DNA of 64,000 nt from Lacinutrix mariniflava (GCF_001418015.1 NZ_LIQG01000026.1:744001-808000); one strand, 5' to 3'; positions 16,313 to 25,957 are shown, counted from the first letter of the stretch. Notes: generated by a model not told the origin, from the letters alone. Made by a program: numbers and translations.

Positions 16313-17111
16313 AGATTTAAATTCGGTATTATTTATTCTTTTTGCAATTGCATTACTAATAATTATTGCGGTAGTTATCCTATTCATAACCTTTAACAAC
16401 CGAAAAAACAAACTAATACAAGAACAGTTAGCGACTAAGTTAGATAACCAAAAACGGCAACATGATCTAGAATTAAATGCTTTACGAGCACAAATGAATC
16501 CGCATTTTGTACACAATTCACTAAATGCTATTCAATACTATATTCAGTTAAACGAAGTTGAAAAAAGTGAAGACTATCTCGCTAAGTTTTCAAAATTAAT
16601 GCGACTGTTTTTCGAGTATTCAAGAAAGCAGAGTATCTCTTTAGAAAATGAATTAATACTATTAAACAATTATCTCGAAATAGAAAAATTAAGGTTCGAA
16701 GATAACTTAGAGTACACCGTTGAGGTCGACCGAAAATTAGATACCGCAGATTTGCTTTTACCACCAATGATTTTACAACCAATTCTAGAGAATGCTGTAA
16801 ACCATGGCATATTTCATAAAAAAGGAAAAGGAACATTAAAATTAAAGTTTACATATATTAACGATAATAGTTTTAAAGTAGAAGTAATAGATAATGGTAT
16901 TGGTGTAAATAAAGCACGAGAATTATCTAAAAATAAAAAGCAAACACATACAGAGCATTCTAGTTTCGTACTGGAAGAACGTTTAGCTTTACTAAAAGAA
17001 AGTAATAATTGGGACATCGATTTTTCTATTTTAGATCGTAGTGAAAGTGAAGACAACCAAACAGGAACAAGAGTAACTTTAGTATTTAAAGCAGGAGAAA
17101 ATGAAGATTAA
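16305..17111 (+). CDS. LytS/YehU-type sensor histidine kinase
   Basis: A 268-residue kinase of the His_kinase (PF06580) type. One N-terminal membrane segment (SVLFILFAIALLIIIAVVILFITF, residues 7-30) is followed by a short coiled coil and the phospho-acceptor block LRAQMNPHFVHNSLNAIQYYI with His67. The N-box is PPMILQPILENAVNHGI, and the G-box VIDNGIGVNKA precedes a C-terminal GTRVTLVF. There is no sensor domain, so input must come through the membrane or a partner protein. Overlaps the genes on both sides (8 and 11 bases), a hallmark of translational coupling. Its partner regulator is the LytTR protein downstream. Confidence 0.93.
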   Translation: MSKDLNSVLFILFAIALLIIIAVVILFITFNNRKNKLIQEQLATKLDNQKRQHDLELNALRAQMNPHFVHNSLNAIQYYIQLNEVEKSEDYLAKFSKLMRLFFEYSRKQSISLENELILLNNYLEIEKLRFEDNLEYTVEVDRKLDTADLLLPPMILQPILENAVNHGIFHKKGKGTLKLKFTYINDNSFKVEVIDNGIGVNKARELSKNKKQTHTEHSSFVLEERLALLKESNNWDIDFSILDRSESEDNQTGTRVTLVFKAGENED

Positions 17112-17844
17112 AACCATATTAATAGACGATGAGCGTAAAGCTATAGCTATTTTAAAGAATAAGTTAGAACGCTTATGCCCAGGAATTGAGATTATTGCCG
17201 AAACACAAAACCCTAAAGAAGGTATAGCTCTTATAAAGGAACTGCAACCAGATTTAGTGTTCCTCGATATTGCAATGCCTGAATTAAGTGGTTTCGATGT
17301 TTTAAAGCAGTTTGAAAAACCAGATTTTGAAATAATTTTCGCCACTGCTTTCGATAATTATGCAATAGAAGCTATAAAACATTGTGCTATTGGGTATTTA
17401 GTAAAACCGGTAGATAATAGTGATTTGGTTGATGCTGTAAAAAACGCAAAACATAATATTGAAGAAAAAACAGCACTAATTAAAAACAAACAGTTAATAG
17501 AAAACTTAGGAGCACAAACGTTTCAAAAAAAGAAAATAATTGTACCAAGTGTGGAGGGTTTAGAATTTGTTAAAATAGAAGATGTTATCCATTGCGAAGG
17601 AGAAACAGGCTACACTAAAATTCATTTAAAAAATGAAAAATCGATGATGAGTTCTAATAGTATTGGACATTTTAATAAAATGCTTGAGAATAATGATTTT
17701 TATTTGGTGCATAAATCACACCTAATAAACCTTAGCTACATAGAAAAATACCTTAACGAAGGTTATGTAGTATTAACTGGAAATGCTAAAATTCCAGTAT
17801 CGCGAAATCGTAGACAAGAATTTTTAGAGCAATTAAAAAAATAG
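17101..17844 (+). CDS. LytTR-family response regulator
   Basis: A 247-residue regulator: receiver domain with D9, D10 and phosphorylated Asp56 (DLVFLDIAMPELSG), K105-type lysine in YLVKPV, then a C-terminal LytTR DNA-binding domain (VPSVEGLEFVKIEDVIHCEGETGYTKI... FYLVHKSHLINLSYIEKY). LytTR regulators bind direct repeats upstream of their targets. The ATG lies 11 bases inside the kinase gene. Candidate targets are the upstream secreted genes or the small gene at 17954, but I could not pick out a confident operator. Confidence 0.95.
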   Translation: MKIKTILIDDERKAIAILKNKLERLCPGIEIIAETQNPKEGIALIKELQPDLVFLDIAMPELSGFDVLKQFEKPDFEIIFATAFDNYAIEAIKHCAIGYLVKPVDNSDLVDAVKNAKHNIEEKTALIKNKQLIENLGAQTFQKKKIIVPSVEGLEFVKIEDVIHCEGETGYTKIHLKNEKSMMSSNSIGHFNKMLENNDFYLVHKSHLINLSYIEKYLNEGYVVLTGNAKIPVSRNRRQEFLEQLKK

Positions 17845-17923
17845 GCAAGTGTTTTAATTAAATGGCTAGTTAAAATAAATTGTGAATCATGAAAGTTTAG
17901 TATTTTCTTAACAAATAATGATA

Positions 17924-17931
17924 TAAATTTG
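17924..17931 (+). promoter_or_regulatory. -7 element for the 17954 gene
   Basis: TAAATTTG matches TAnnTTTG, 22 bases before the ATG at 17954; no convincing -33 box. Confidence 0.45.
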
Positions 17932-17953
17932 TACTTTAAATTCAAGTATTAAC

Positions 17954-18295
17954 ATGGCAAAGTTTAACTATTTAGTTATAACGCTTTTATTAAGTATCTC
18001 CACTTTCTTCTTTACAGAAAGTAAGATTACTAGTGTCCATAATACTTCACCTCAACCTACAGTACAAGCAAGTACTTCTTCTAATACTAAAGGTTTAATT
18101 GTAGACTCACATGTAGATTTTACAGTTGATGCTTCGCAAGAGGATAACATTACATTTTTTAAACAACAAGGTTTATTAAATGCAGTATGCAAGGAACAGC
18201 AAGAAAGTTACTTGGTGTATCATAAAACAAGTCAGCTTATAGATGTTGGGCTTACTACAAAACAAATTATTTTCCCATTTCATTGGTTTACATAA
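17954..18295 (+). CDS. Small exported protein, unknown function
   Basis: A 113-residue protein with an N-terminal signal or anchor (YLVITLLLSISTFFFTES). The rest is polar, Ser/Thr-rich at first (HNTSPQPTVQASTSSNTKGL) and ends in IIFPFHWFT. No family recognised. It has its own promoter element and a perfect 14-bp hairpin shortly after its stop, so it looks like a single-gene unit placed right after the LytTR regulator. Confidence 0.62.
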   Translation: MAKFNYLVITLLLSISTFFFTESKITSVHNTSPQPTVQASTSSNTKGLIVDSHVDFTVDASQEDNITFFKQQGLLNAVCKEQQESYLVYHKTSQLIDVGLTTKQIIFPFHWFT

Positions 18296-18321
18296 AGCAA
18301 TAGGTTTTTTTAAACTCTTGC

Positions 18322-18354
18322 AATACTAAATCTTTTATGTAAAGATTTAGTATT
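18322..18354 (+). terminator. 14-bp perfect hairpin after the 17954 gene
   Basis: AATACTAAATCTTT (18322-18335) pairs exactly with AAAGATTTAGTATT (18341-18354) around a five-base loop. The T tract downstream is weak, so it may act as a processing or stability element instead. Confidence 0.6.
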
Positions 18355-18388
18355 GATTTATTATACATTAAATCAAAAATTTTAAACA

Positions 18389-18883
18389 ATGAAATTATCA
18401 TTCACTTTAATAGAAATATTAGTAGTATCAAGCGTTTTTGTACCATTCTTTATATTCATTTATAAAGGACTTAACAGTACTTCGAAAACAAAGCAAAAAG
18501 CAGAAAAAATAACAAAACTAAGTGGTTTTGTATATAAGTTAAAAGAGGTTTGGACCAATAAATTTATTGGACTTGCGGAGGACGATAATATGTTAACTTA
18601 TATTCAGTTTAATGAAGACAAGCATAAGATTTTTAATCTAAAATTATCTGAAATTAAATCTTGCGAATTGATTACCAATTATAAAACAGGAAAAGATAAA
18701 GTAACTAGATTACAGTATTTAGATTTAAAAATTGCGTTTTATTCTAGCCTTAAAGAAGAAGTGATTTTAAACTTTTTTAATACCAATGATGGTTTTACAG
18801 AGGACTACGAAATGCTTAGAGTCGAAAAATGGAACAACATAATTAATAAGAATATAAATATTGCTTTAAAAAAAGCATCTTAA
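18389..18883 (+). CDS. Membrane-anchored protein, unknown function
   Basis: A 164-residue protein with one N-terminal membrane helix (residues 4-25, FTLIEILVVSSVFVPFFIFIY) and a soluble domain that is lysine-rich (KTKQKAEKITKLSGFVYKLKEVWTNKF). The N terminus S-FTLIEILVV looks strikingly like a type IV prepilin methylation motif (E at +5), but no pilin system genes are nearby and flavobacteria normally lack such pili. The C-terminal domain (YLDLKIAFYSSLKEEVILNFFNTNDGFTEDYEMLRVEKW) is mixed alpha/beta. Function unknown. Confidence 0.72.
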   Translation: MKLSFTLIEILVVSSVFVPFFIFIYKGLNSTSKTKQKAEKITKLSGFVYKLKEVWTNKFIGLAEDDNMLTYIQFNEDKHKIFNLKLSEIKSCELITNYKTGKDKVTRLQYLDLKIAFYSSLKEEVILNFFNTNDGFTEDYEMLRVEKWNNIINKNINIALKKAS

Positions 18884-18904
18884 TTTATTGGTTTAAGAGG
18901 TGTT

Positions 18905-18942
18905 AAAAAAGCATCAATCTTTAATAAGGTTGATGCTTTTTT
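18905..18942. terminator. Bidirectional terminator between the 18389 gene and tex
   Basis: AAAAAAGCATCAA (18905-18917) pairs with TTGATGCTTTTTT (18930-18942), giving a T tract in both directions between two convergent genes. Confidence 0.9.
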
Positions 18943-18945
18943 ATA

Positions 18946-21066
18946 TTATTTATTTAACTTTAATTGAATTCGTTTTCTAGCAACATCTACTTCTAGAACC
19001 TTTACAATAATTTGCTGGTGTAAATGTACATGCTCATTAACATCTTTTACAAAACTATCCGACAAGTTAGAGACATGAATCAATCCACTTTCTTTAATGC
19101 CAACATCCACAAAGCAACCAAAAGCGGTTATATTATTTACTATACCTGGTAATAATTGTCCGGGATGCAAATCGGTTATAGACTTAATATTTTGATCGAA
19201 ACTAAATGCTTTAGCAGTCTCTCTAATATCTAATCCGGGTTTTTTAAGTTCTTTAATAATATCTTCAAGCGTTAATAATCCAACAGATTCTGTGCAATAT
19301 TTTTTTAAATTTATTTTCTGAAGAATGGCCTCGTTACCAATTAATTCTAAAATTGAAACACCTTCATCTTTAGCCATTTTTTCGACTATTTTATAGCTTT
19401 CAGGATGTACTGAAGAATCGTCCAATGGATTTTTAGCATCTTTAATTCTAAGAAAAGCTGCACCTTGTTCGAATGCTTTTCCGCCTAAGCGTGGTACTTT
19501 TTTTATGTCGTTTCTAGATTTAAAAACACCATTGTCGTTCTTATAATTAAAAATGTTTTCAGCTAGCTTTGGTCCAATTCCAGAAACCGAACTCAATAAA
19601 GGAACACTTGCAGTATTAATGTTAACACCAACAGCATTCACACAATTCTCGACAACAACATCTAATTGTTTTTGTAATTTATTTTGGTCTACATCGTGTT
19701 GGTATTGTCCAACACCAATAGATTTAGCATCAATTTTAACGAGTTCTGCTAGCGGATCCTGTAAACGTCGTCCAATAGAAATAGAACCTCTAACGGTTAC
19801 ATCGTAATCTGGAAACTCATCTCTTGCAATTTTAGATGCTGAGTAAATACTTGCTCCAGCTTCACTAACAATAAATACGTGTACATCATTTTTAAACTGA
19901 GCCTGTTTTACAATGGCTTCCGTTTCTCGAGATGCTGTTCCATTTCCAATAGCAATAGCTTCAATTTTGTAAGTCTCACATAAAGCGGTTATTGTTTTAA
20001 TAGCTCCAGTACTATCGCTTTTTGGTGGATGCGGATAAATAGTTTCGTTATGTAAAAAGGCACCTTGTGCATCTAAACAAACGACTTTGCAGCCTGTTCT
20101 AAAACCAGGATCAATAGCTAATACTCGTTTTTCACCTATTGGAGAGCCTAATAACAATTGCTTTAGATTCTTCGCAAAAACGGTAATTGCAGCTTCGTCG
20201 GCTTTTTCTTTGGCATGACTTAAGGCTTCGTTGCTTAAGGATGGAAATAATAAACGCTTGTAAGCATCGGAAATGGCTAGCTCTATTTGATCTGCGCACG
20301 CATTCTTACTTCTAATTATTTTTCTATCAATATTTTCTAGCGCTTTTATAGCATCAATTTCAATTTTAACTCTTATGAAGCCTTCGTTTTCGGCTCTTAA
20401 AATGGCTAGTAATCTGTGCGACGGAATGCGTTGTAAACTTTCAGACCAATCGAAATAGTCTCTAAATTTTTGAGCTTTTTCGTCTTCAATTTTTGCTTTA
20501 ACAACTTTTGTAGCAATTTGAGCATGACGCTCTAACTGGTTTCTTAGGTTGTTTCTAATATCTGTACGCTCGTTTAACCATTCTGCAATAATGTGTCTTG
20601 CGCCTTCTAAAGCATCATCAACAGAAGTAACATCACCTTTTACATATTTAAAAGCAATAGACTCTACGTCACTTGCATTTTGGCTCATTATTATTTTAGC
20701 CAATGGCTCTAAACCATTTTTACGTGCTGTCTCTGCCTTAGTTTTACGTTTTTTCTTGAATGGTAAGTAAAGATCTTCAAGTGCTATTAAGTCTGTACAG
20801 GTTTCAATTTTTTGTTTTAACTCTTGGGTTAACGCATCTTGCTCTTCCAAAGCTTTAATAATGGCTTTTTTACGTTTTTCTAAAGCTTCAAAGCGTTCTT
20901 TAAATTTTACAATGTCACCAATTTGCACTTCGTCTAAATTACCTGTCGCTTCTTTTCTGTAACGCGAAATAAAAGGTATTGTGCAATCTTCATTAAGTAA
21001 TTTAATAGTGTTCTTAACTGAAGATTCAGGTAAGTTAGTATGAGATAATATGTATTTTAAAAGCAT
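18946..21066 (-). CDS. tex: Tex-family RNA-binding transcription accessory protein
   Basis: A 706-residue Tex protein: N-terminal helical Tex domain (SRYRKEATGNLDEVQIGDI), YqgF/RNase H-like domain (VLAIDPGFRTGCKVVCLD), helix-hairpin-helix repeats (LLSSVSGIGPKLAENIF; VPRLGGKAFEQ) and a C-terminal S1 RNA-binding domain (LPGIVNNITAFGCFVDVGIKESGLIHVS). Thought to act in transcription or nucleic acid quality control. The start lies directly against the T tract of the upstream hairpin (21067-21102), leaving no room for a ribosome-binding site. Confidence 0.96.
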   Translation of the reverse strand: MLLKYILSHTNLPESSVKNTIKLLNEDCTIPFISRYRKEATGNLDEVQIGDIVKFKERFEALEKRKKAIIKALEEQDALTQELKQKIETCTDLIALEDLYLPFKKKRKTKAETARKNGLEPLAKIIMSQNASDVESIAFKYVKGDVTSVDDALEGARHIIAEWLNERTDIRNNLRNQLERHAQIATKVVKAKIEDEKAQKFRDYFDWSESLQRIPSHRLLAILRAENEGFIRVKIEIDAIKALENIDRKIIRSKNACADQIELAISDAYKRLLFPSLSNEALSHAKEKADEAAITVFAKNLKQLLLGSPIGEKRVLAIDPGFRTGCKVVCLDAQGAFLHNETIYPHPPKSDSTGAIKTITALCETYKIEAIAIGNGTASRETEAIVKQAQFKNDVHVFIVSEAGASIYSASKIARDEFPDYDVTVRGSISIGRRLQDPLAELVKIDAKSIGVGQYQHDVDQNKLQKQLDVVVENCVNAVGVNINTASVPLLSSVSGIGPKLAENIFNYKNDNGVFKSRNDIKKVPRLGGKAFEQGAAFLRIKDAKNPLDDSSVHPESYKIVEKMAKDEGVSILELIGNEAILQKINLKKYCTESVGLLTLEDIIKELKKPGLDIRETAKAFSFDQNIKSITDLHPGQLLPGIVNNITAFGCFVDVGIKESGLIHVSNLSDSFVKDVNEHVHLHQQIIVKVLEVDVARKRIQLKLNK

Positions 21067-21102
21067 AAAAAAGACCTTATTTTTTAAGTAAAATAAGGTC
21101 TT
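21067..21102 (-). terminator. Terminator after the OmpA lipoprotein gene, abutting the tex start
   Basis: On the reverse strand AAGACCTTATTTT pairs with AAAATAAGGTCTT and is followed by a T run that runs straight into the tex ATG. It should end the 21152 transcript and may attenuate tex. Confidence 0.8.
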
Positions 21103-21151
21103 GTAATATATTTAATCTTGGGATTATTCCGAAGAAAAACACAAAAGATTT

Positions 21152-21859
21152 TTAGTTTTCTCCAGATTCTGTTTTCGCGTCATCAATCATTTTGTCATTT
21201 GGCAAAATAGCAATGTTTACACGTCTGTTTTTAGATCGTCCTTCGGCTGTTGTGTTATCGTGTGTTGGTTGAGATTCTCCAAACCAATTTGTAGTTAATC
21301 TACCACTACTTACACCTTGGCCAGTAATAAAGTTCGTTACGGCATTCGCTCTGTTTTTAGAAAGCGTCATGTTGTTTTCGTCGTTACCAACACTATCTGT
21401 ATGTCCTACAACTAAGATGTTTGTGTCAGGATATTCTCTAAAAACATTTATTAGCTTGTTAAGTGTTGCTTGGGATGCTGTATTAACATTATACTTAGCT
21501 GTGTCAAAATATACACCACTATCTTCATCGAATGTTACTACAATTTTATCTTCAATACGTTCTACTGTTGCTCCCGGAATTTCTTGTTCAATTTTTTCTG
21601 CTTGCTTATCCATTTTATTTCCAATAAGCACACCAGCTCCACCACCAATAACACCACCAATAACGGCTCCTAATTCGCCATTACCACCTTTGCCAACATT
21701 GTTACCAATAATAGCACCTAAAAGAGCACCACCAGCAGCACCAATTGCACCACCTTTTTGTTTGTTATTTGCATTTTTAACAGAGCTGCAATGTGTTAAA
21801 CTAAGTACTAATAATATTGCAAATGCTGTACTTGAAAATTTATATATAATTGATTTCAT
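21152..21859 (-). CDS. OmpA-family lipoprotein with glycine zipper
   Basis: A 235-residue lipoprotein. Signal peptide with lipobox LTHC (Cys24), then a glycine-zipper region (GGAIGAAGGALLGAIIG and GAVIGGVIGGGAGVLIG, about residues 36-85) and a C-terminal OmpA peptidoglycan-binding domain with VVGHTDSVGNDENNMTLSKNRA and GRSKNRRVNIAI. The combination matches the YiaD-type envelope proteins. It lies five bases after a small lipocalin-like lipoprotein gene, so the two are co-expressed. Confidence 0.93.
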   Translation of the reverse strand: MKSIIYKFSSTAFAILLVLSLTHCSSVKNANNKQKGGAIGAAGGALLGAIIGNNVGKGGNGELGAVIGGVIGGGAGVLIGNKMDKQAEKIEQEIPGATVERIEDKIVVTFDEDSGVYFDTAKYNVNTASQATLNKLINVFREYPDTNILVVGHTDSVGNDENNMTLSKNRANAVTNFITGQGVSSGRLTTNWFGESQPTHDNTTAEGRSKNRRVNIAILPNDKMIDDAKTESGEN

Positions 21860-21864
21860 AATTT

Positions 21865-22335
21865 TTATAGTTTTGAAAAGTTCATGTTAATTGTAAACGG
21901 TTTTCCGTCTACAGATACGGTTTGTTGCCATTGCATATCAAAGTCTGATAATTGAGATAATTCTAATCTAAATCCTTGATTGGTTACAGATTTGTTTTTG
22001 GCATCTGTAGGCTTTAATAAAAAGTCGTACAAGCCAGTTTGTTCATCTATTTCTTGTATTGTAAACACAAAATTTCTGTCTCCTGTAGTGCAATTTTCGT
22101 TATTAATGGTGTAAATGCCAGTATTGTTGTTTGGTATAAAAGACCAAGTGCTGCCTTCAAAACACGCTTTAGATACATCATTTAATAGCATAACATTGTA
22201 GTTGCCAGATTCACTATAGGTTATGTTATTTAGTGTCCAATCTCCTTTAATGGTTTTTTGAGATTGTCTCACAACTTTAGAACTACCACAAGACAAGAAA
22301 GTTGCAGTAATTAGTAGTAATATTAGTTTTTTCAT
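21865..22335 (-). CDS. Lipocalin-like lipoprotein
   Basis: A 156-residue lipoprotein (lipobox FLSC, Cys16, then GSSK). The rest fits a small lipocalin-like barrel: IKGDWTLNNITYSESGNY at the start, STWSFIPNNNTGIYTI, and QGFRLELSQLSDFDMQWQQTV at the end. The same-strand OmpA lipoprotein follows after only five bases, making a two-gene unit. Ligand unknown. Confidence 0.78.
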   Translation of the reverse strand: MKKLILLLITATFLSCGSSKVVRQSQKTIKGDWTLNNITYSESGNYNVMLLNDVSKACFEGSTWSFIPNNNTGIYTINNENCTTGDRNFVFTIQEIDEQTGLYDFLLKPTDAKNKSVTNQGFRLELSQLSDFDMQWQQTVSVDGKPFTINMNFSKL

Positions 22336-22461
22336 GGTTTAGTTTTTGATTTTATACAACAAATGTACAATCAAGAAAGTGGAATAGTATTAATAAAATC
22401 TCAATTAATAAATATTTAACTAAGTCGTGATAATAAGGATAAAACTTTATCTAAATGGGCT

Positions 22462-23877
22462 CTAATCGAATATAAACAGTCTATATAAACCGGTTTTATG
22501 ATTAAAAGATCCCCAAACATAATCCTCTTTATAACGAAATACAGATTGTGCTTTTAGGTGACTAAAGTCTTTTGTGAATTTGTTTATTTTGTCGAAACCA
22601 TTTTCAGGAATTAGATTTGAGTTATGGTTGAAGTTTTCATCAAATAAACATTGAATTTGAACAGATTTTGTTTTATTATAATTATCGAAAGTAGAAAATA
22701 AAACACCACCAACAGCGCCTCCAAGTACACCTCCAACAATGGACATCGTTCCTCCAGTAGCAACTTTACTAGATCCAAGAGTTACAACGTAATCATTGTT
22801 GTTTTTATAGACAGAAATACCCAAATTTTTGTTAGCTATTTTTCGTAAGTACTGTGAGGTGTTTTGTAGTTCACGAACACTATATTTTCCATCACCAACT
22901 TTTTGTGTAATTTTTGTGTTTTTAAAATCTATTATCTCATGTTTTTCAACCTTATAGCTTTTAACCATCTCTAAGGTTGGGTAGCTATATATGGAGAAGA
23001 GAAGCTTGTTTTTAGTAGCATAAACATTGAAGTAGTGATTATCGAAAATAAAAGAATTAATTCCAGACTTTAACTCTCCTTTAATAAAACCTAAATTATC
23101 TAAGGCATTAAATTGTACTGCACCGTCAGATAGATTTATGTCTAAAAGGAAAGTACGCTTTCCAAAAAAATTATTGGTAAGAACTATTTTACCATTATTA
23201 CAAAACACCTTAGTTTGAGCAGCAACATTTTCTAATGGCAAAGGCTCTCCAATATCAAGTTTTTTTATTTGAGATCGATAAGAAAAAATAATACTACTAA
23301 AATCAATAACTAAGTCTGTGTCAGATTTAATTTTGTTTTCTGGAAGTATTATTTCTTTCTTAGTAATACTACCCTCATTATCTAATGTATATAGATTAAG
23401 AATAGAGCTTTTGTTTACCGAAGTTAAAATGTAAAATTTATCTTTCTCTACAAAACTTTCAATAAATTGTTCTTTTTCAAAACTAATATCAATGTCATCA
23501 ACTAACTTAAAGGTTTTGTTTTTAAAGTCTATTTTTAAGTATCCAAATTTTAATCCAGAATTGCGTTTAAAGTAAAGTAGGTAATTGTCGTTTTTTATAG
23601 AATGTCCAATGATATTCCTGCTTTTTTTAGGGATATCGTCAATAATTATTTTAGATATTAGTTCTTGACTTCCATTGTACAAATAAGCTGTTATTTGCCT
23701 TTTCTCTCTTAGAAAGAAAGCAATATTTCCAGTTTCTACATCAACAATTGGTAAGGCATCTTTAAGGTTTACATATTCGTCTTGTAAACCTGTTTCAATA
23801 ACAATCCAATTTCTTTGTGCAAAAACGATTGTACTAAGAAGTGAAAAAATAATAAGGAAAAACAACTTTTTAAACAT
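22462..23877 (-). CDS. Secreted protein of unknown function with a glycine-zipper segment
   Basis: A 471-residue protein with a signal peptide (KKLFFLIIFSLLSTIVFAQ). The bulk is beta-strand-rich with repeated Y/F-L and DG turns that could form a propeller (for example IVDVETGNIAFFLREKRQITAYLY; FYILTSVNKSSILNLYTLDNEGS). Near residues 375-400 there is a glycine-zipper-like stretch (GGTMSIVGGVLGGAVGGVLF). The gene ends the metG-side unit: it follows metG by three bases on the same strand. I do not recognise a family. Confidence 0.75.
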   Translation of the reverse strand: MFKKLFFLIIFSLLSTIVFAQRNWIVIETGLQDEYVNLKDALPIVDVETGNIAFFLREKRQITAYLYNGSQELISKIIIDDIPKKSRNIIGHSIKNDNYLLYFKRNSGLKFGYLKIDFKNKTFKLVDDIDISFEKEQFIESFVEKDKFYILTSVNKSSILNLYTLDNEGSITKKEIILPENKIKSDTDLVIDFSSIIFSYRSQIKKLDIGEPLPLENVAAQTKVFCNNGKIVLTNNFFGKRTFLLDINLSDGAVQFNALDNLGFIKGELKSGINSFIFDNHYFNVYATKNKLLFSIYSYPTLEMVKSYKVEKHEIIDFKNTKITQKVGDGKYSVRELQNTSQYLRKIANKNLGISVYKNNNDYVVTLGSSKVATGGTMSIVGGVLGGAVGGVLFSTFDNYNKTKSVQIQCLFDENFNHNSNLIPENGFDKINKFTKDFSHLKAQSVFRYKEDYVWGSFNHKTGLYRLFIFD

Positions 23878-23880
23878 AGC

Positions 23881-25938
23881 TTAGCTTATTTGTAATCCAT
23901 TACTAACATTATCATCATCGGGATTTACAAATACTAATTTACCTTCTGCATTTTCAGTCATTAAAATCATGCCTTCACTTTCTACGCCACGTAATGCTCT
24001 TGGTGCTAAATTAACCAAAACGGTTACTTTTTTACCAACAACTTCTTCAGCTGTAAAGCTTTCTGCAATACCAGAAACAATAGTTCTAACATCTATTCCT
24101 GTGTCTACTTTTAAAACTAAAAGCTTTTTTGCTTTCGGCATTTTTTCAGCTTCTAAAACGGTTCCAACACGTAGGTCTAGTTTTGTAAAATCATCGAAAG
24201 CAATTGTTTCTTTTTGTGGTTCTACTACTTTATTTGCTGCTTCGTTTGCTTTTTTACTAGCTTCTAATTTATCTAACTGTGCTTGTATTTCGCTGTCTTC
24301 AATTTTAGAGAATAACAACTCTCCTTTTCCTATTTGATGTCCAGCAGGAATTAGTATTTCTTTAGTTGAAATGTCTTCCCATTTGTTCTCATCACTATTT
24401 AAAATATTTTTTAATTTAGTAGAAGTAAACGGTAAAAATGGTTCGCATAATGTTGATAATGCAGATGCTATTTGTAAAGCAACATACATAATTGTTTTAG
24501 TACGTGCTTCGTCAGTTTTTACTAATTTCCAAGGCTCTTCGTCTGCAAGATATTTATTTCCTAAACGCGCTAAATTCATTAATTCCTGAGATGCTTCTCT
24601 AAAACGGTAGCGCTCTAAAGAACTTTCTATAACACTTGGGAATGCTTTAATAGTTGCTAGAGTTTCTTCGTCTATTTTAGAGAACTCACTTGGAGTTGGT
24701 ATAATACCATCGTAATATTTGTTTGTTAAAACAACTACACGATTAATAAAGTTACCATAAATGGCAACTAACTCGTTGTTATTTCTTGCTTGAAAATCCT
24801 TCCAAGTAAAATCGTTATCCTTAGTTTCTGGTGCATTTGCAGTTAATGCATAACGCAAGACATCTTGCTTGTCTGGAAAATCTATTAAATAGTCTGGTAA
24901 CCATACAGCCCAGTTTTTAGAGGTCGATAATTTATTGCCTTCTAAATTTAAAAACTCGTTTGCAGGTACATTATCCGGTAAAATATAAGAGCCTTCAGCT
25001 TTTAACATTGCTGGAAATATAATACAGTGAAACACAATATTATCCTTACCAATAAAGTGTACTAGTTTAGTGTCTTCATTTTTCCAGTATGGTTCCCAAT
25101 CTTTACCTTCTCTTGCAGCCCATTCTTTAGTTGCAGAAATATAACCAATAGGTGCATCGAACCAAACGTATAATACTTTGCCTTCGCCGCCTGGAACAGG
25201 AACTGGAATTCCCCAATCAAGATCACGTGTTACAGCTCTTGGTCTTAAACCATCGTCTAACCAAGATTTACATTGTCCGTAAACGTTAGCTTTCCAATCT
25301 TTTTTATGTCCCTCAAGAATCCATTCTTTTAAAAAGGCTTCATGTTTGTTTAATGGTAAAAACCAGTGTTTTGTTTCTTTTAAAGATGGTACATTTCCTG
25401 TTATTGCCGATTTAGGGTTTATTAAATCTGTAGCATTATGGCTCGTTCCACATTTTTCACATTGATCGCCATAACTTTCCTCGTTACCACATTTTGGGCA
25501 CGTACCAACAACAAATCTATCTGCTAGAAACTGGTTTGCTTCAGCATCATATAATTGTTCAGAAACTTCTTCAACAAATTCGTTTTTGTTGTACAAATTC
25601 ATGAAAAATTCAGACGCAGTATCATGATGGATTTTAGCAGATGTACGTGAATAATTATCGAAAGTAATTCCGAAGTCTAAAAAAGATTGCTTAATAATGG
25701 CGTGGTATCTATCTACAATTTCTTGAGGCGTTACACCTTCTTTCTTTGCTTTAATAGTAATTGGCACACCATGCTCATCGCTTCCGCAAATAAAAGCAAC
25801 ATCGTTTCCGGTTAAACGTTTATATCTCGCGTAAATATCTGCAGGCACATAAACACCAGCTAAATGACCAATATGTATTGGTCCATTCGTGTATGGTAAG
25901 GCTGCAGTAATTGTATATCTTTTAGGATCTTTCGACAT
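23881..25938 (-). CDS. metG: Methionyl-tRNA synthetase
   Basis: A 685-residue class I synthetase. HIGH-type motif in [13 protein letters not shown]; zinc knuckle [23 protein letters not shown]-type loop as [12 protein letters not shown]; anticodon-binding domain; and a C-terminal EMAPII-like tRNA-binding domain ([23 protein letters not shown]) giving the usual long bacterial form. A -7 element lies 20 bases upstream of the ATG. Confidence 0.98.
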   Translation of the reverse strand: MSKDPKRYTITAALPYTNGPIHIGHLAGVYVPADIYARYKRLTGNDVAFICGSDEHGVPITIKAKKEGVTPQEIVDRYHAIIKQSFLDFGITFDNYSRTSAKIHHDTASEFFMNLYNKNEFVEEVSEQLYDAEANQFLADRFVVGTCPKCGNEESYGDQCEKCGTSHNATDLINPKSAITGNVPSLKETKHWFLPLNKHEAFLKEWILEGHKKDWKANVYGQCKSWLDDGLRPRAVTRDLDWGIPVPVPGGEGKVLYVWFDAPIGYISATKEWAAREGKDWEPYWKNEDTKLVHFIGKDNIVFHCIIFPAMLKAEGSYILPDNVPANEFLNLEGNKLSTSKNWAVWLPDYLIDFPDKQDVLRYALTANAPETKDNDFTWKDFQARNNNELVAIYGNFINRVVVLTNKYYDGIIPTPSEFSKIDEETLATIKAFPSVIESSLERYRFREASQELMNLARLGNKYLADEEPWKLVKTDEARTKTIMYVALQIASALSTLCEPFLPFTSTKLKNILNSDENKWEDISTKEILIPAGHQIGKGELLFSKIEDSEIQAQLDKLEASKKANEAANKVVEPQKETIAFDDFTKLDLRVGTVLEAEKMPKAKKLLVLKVDTGIDVRTIVSGIAESFTAEEVVGKKVTVLVNLAPRALRGVESEGMILMTENAEGKLVFVNPDDDNVSNGLQIS

Positions 25939-25957
25939 GAATTCTAGTAATTTTGAA

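Noticed and set aside
21369-21890. 173-codon frame antisense to the OmpA lipoprotein gene, Pro-rich
   Set aside because: It is the mirror of the glycine-zipper codons; no start signal or family.
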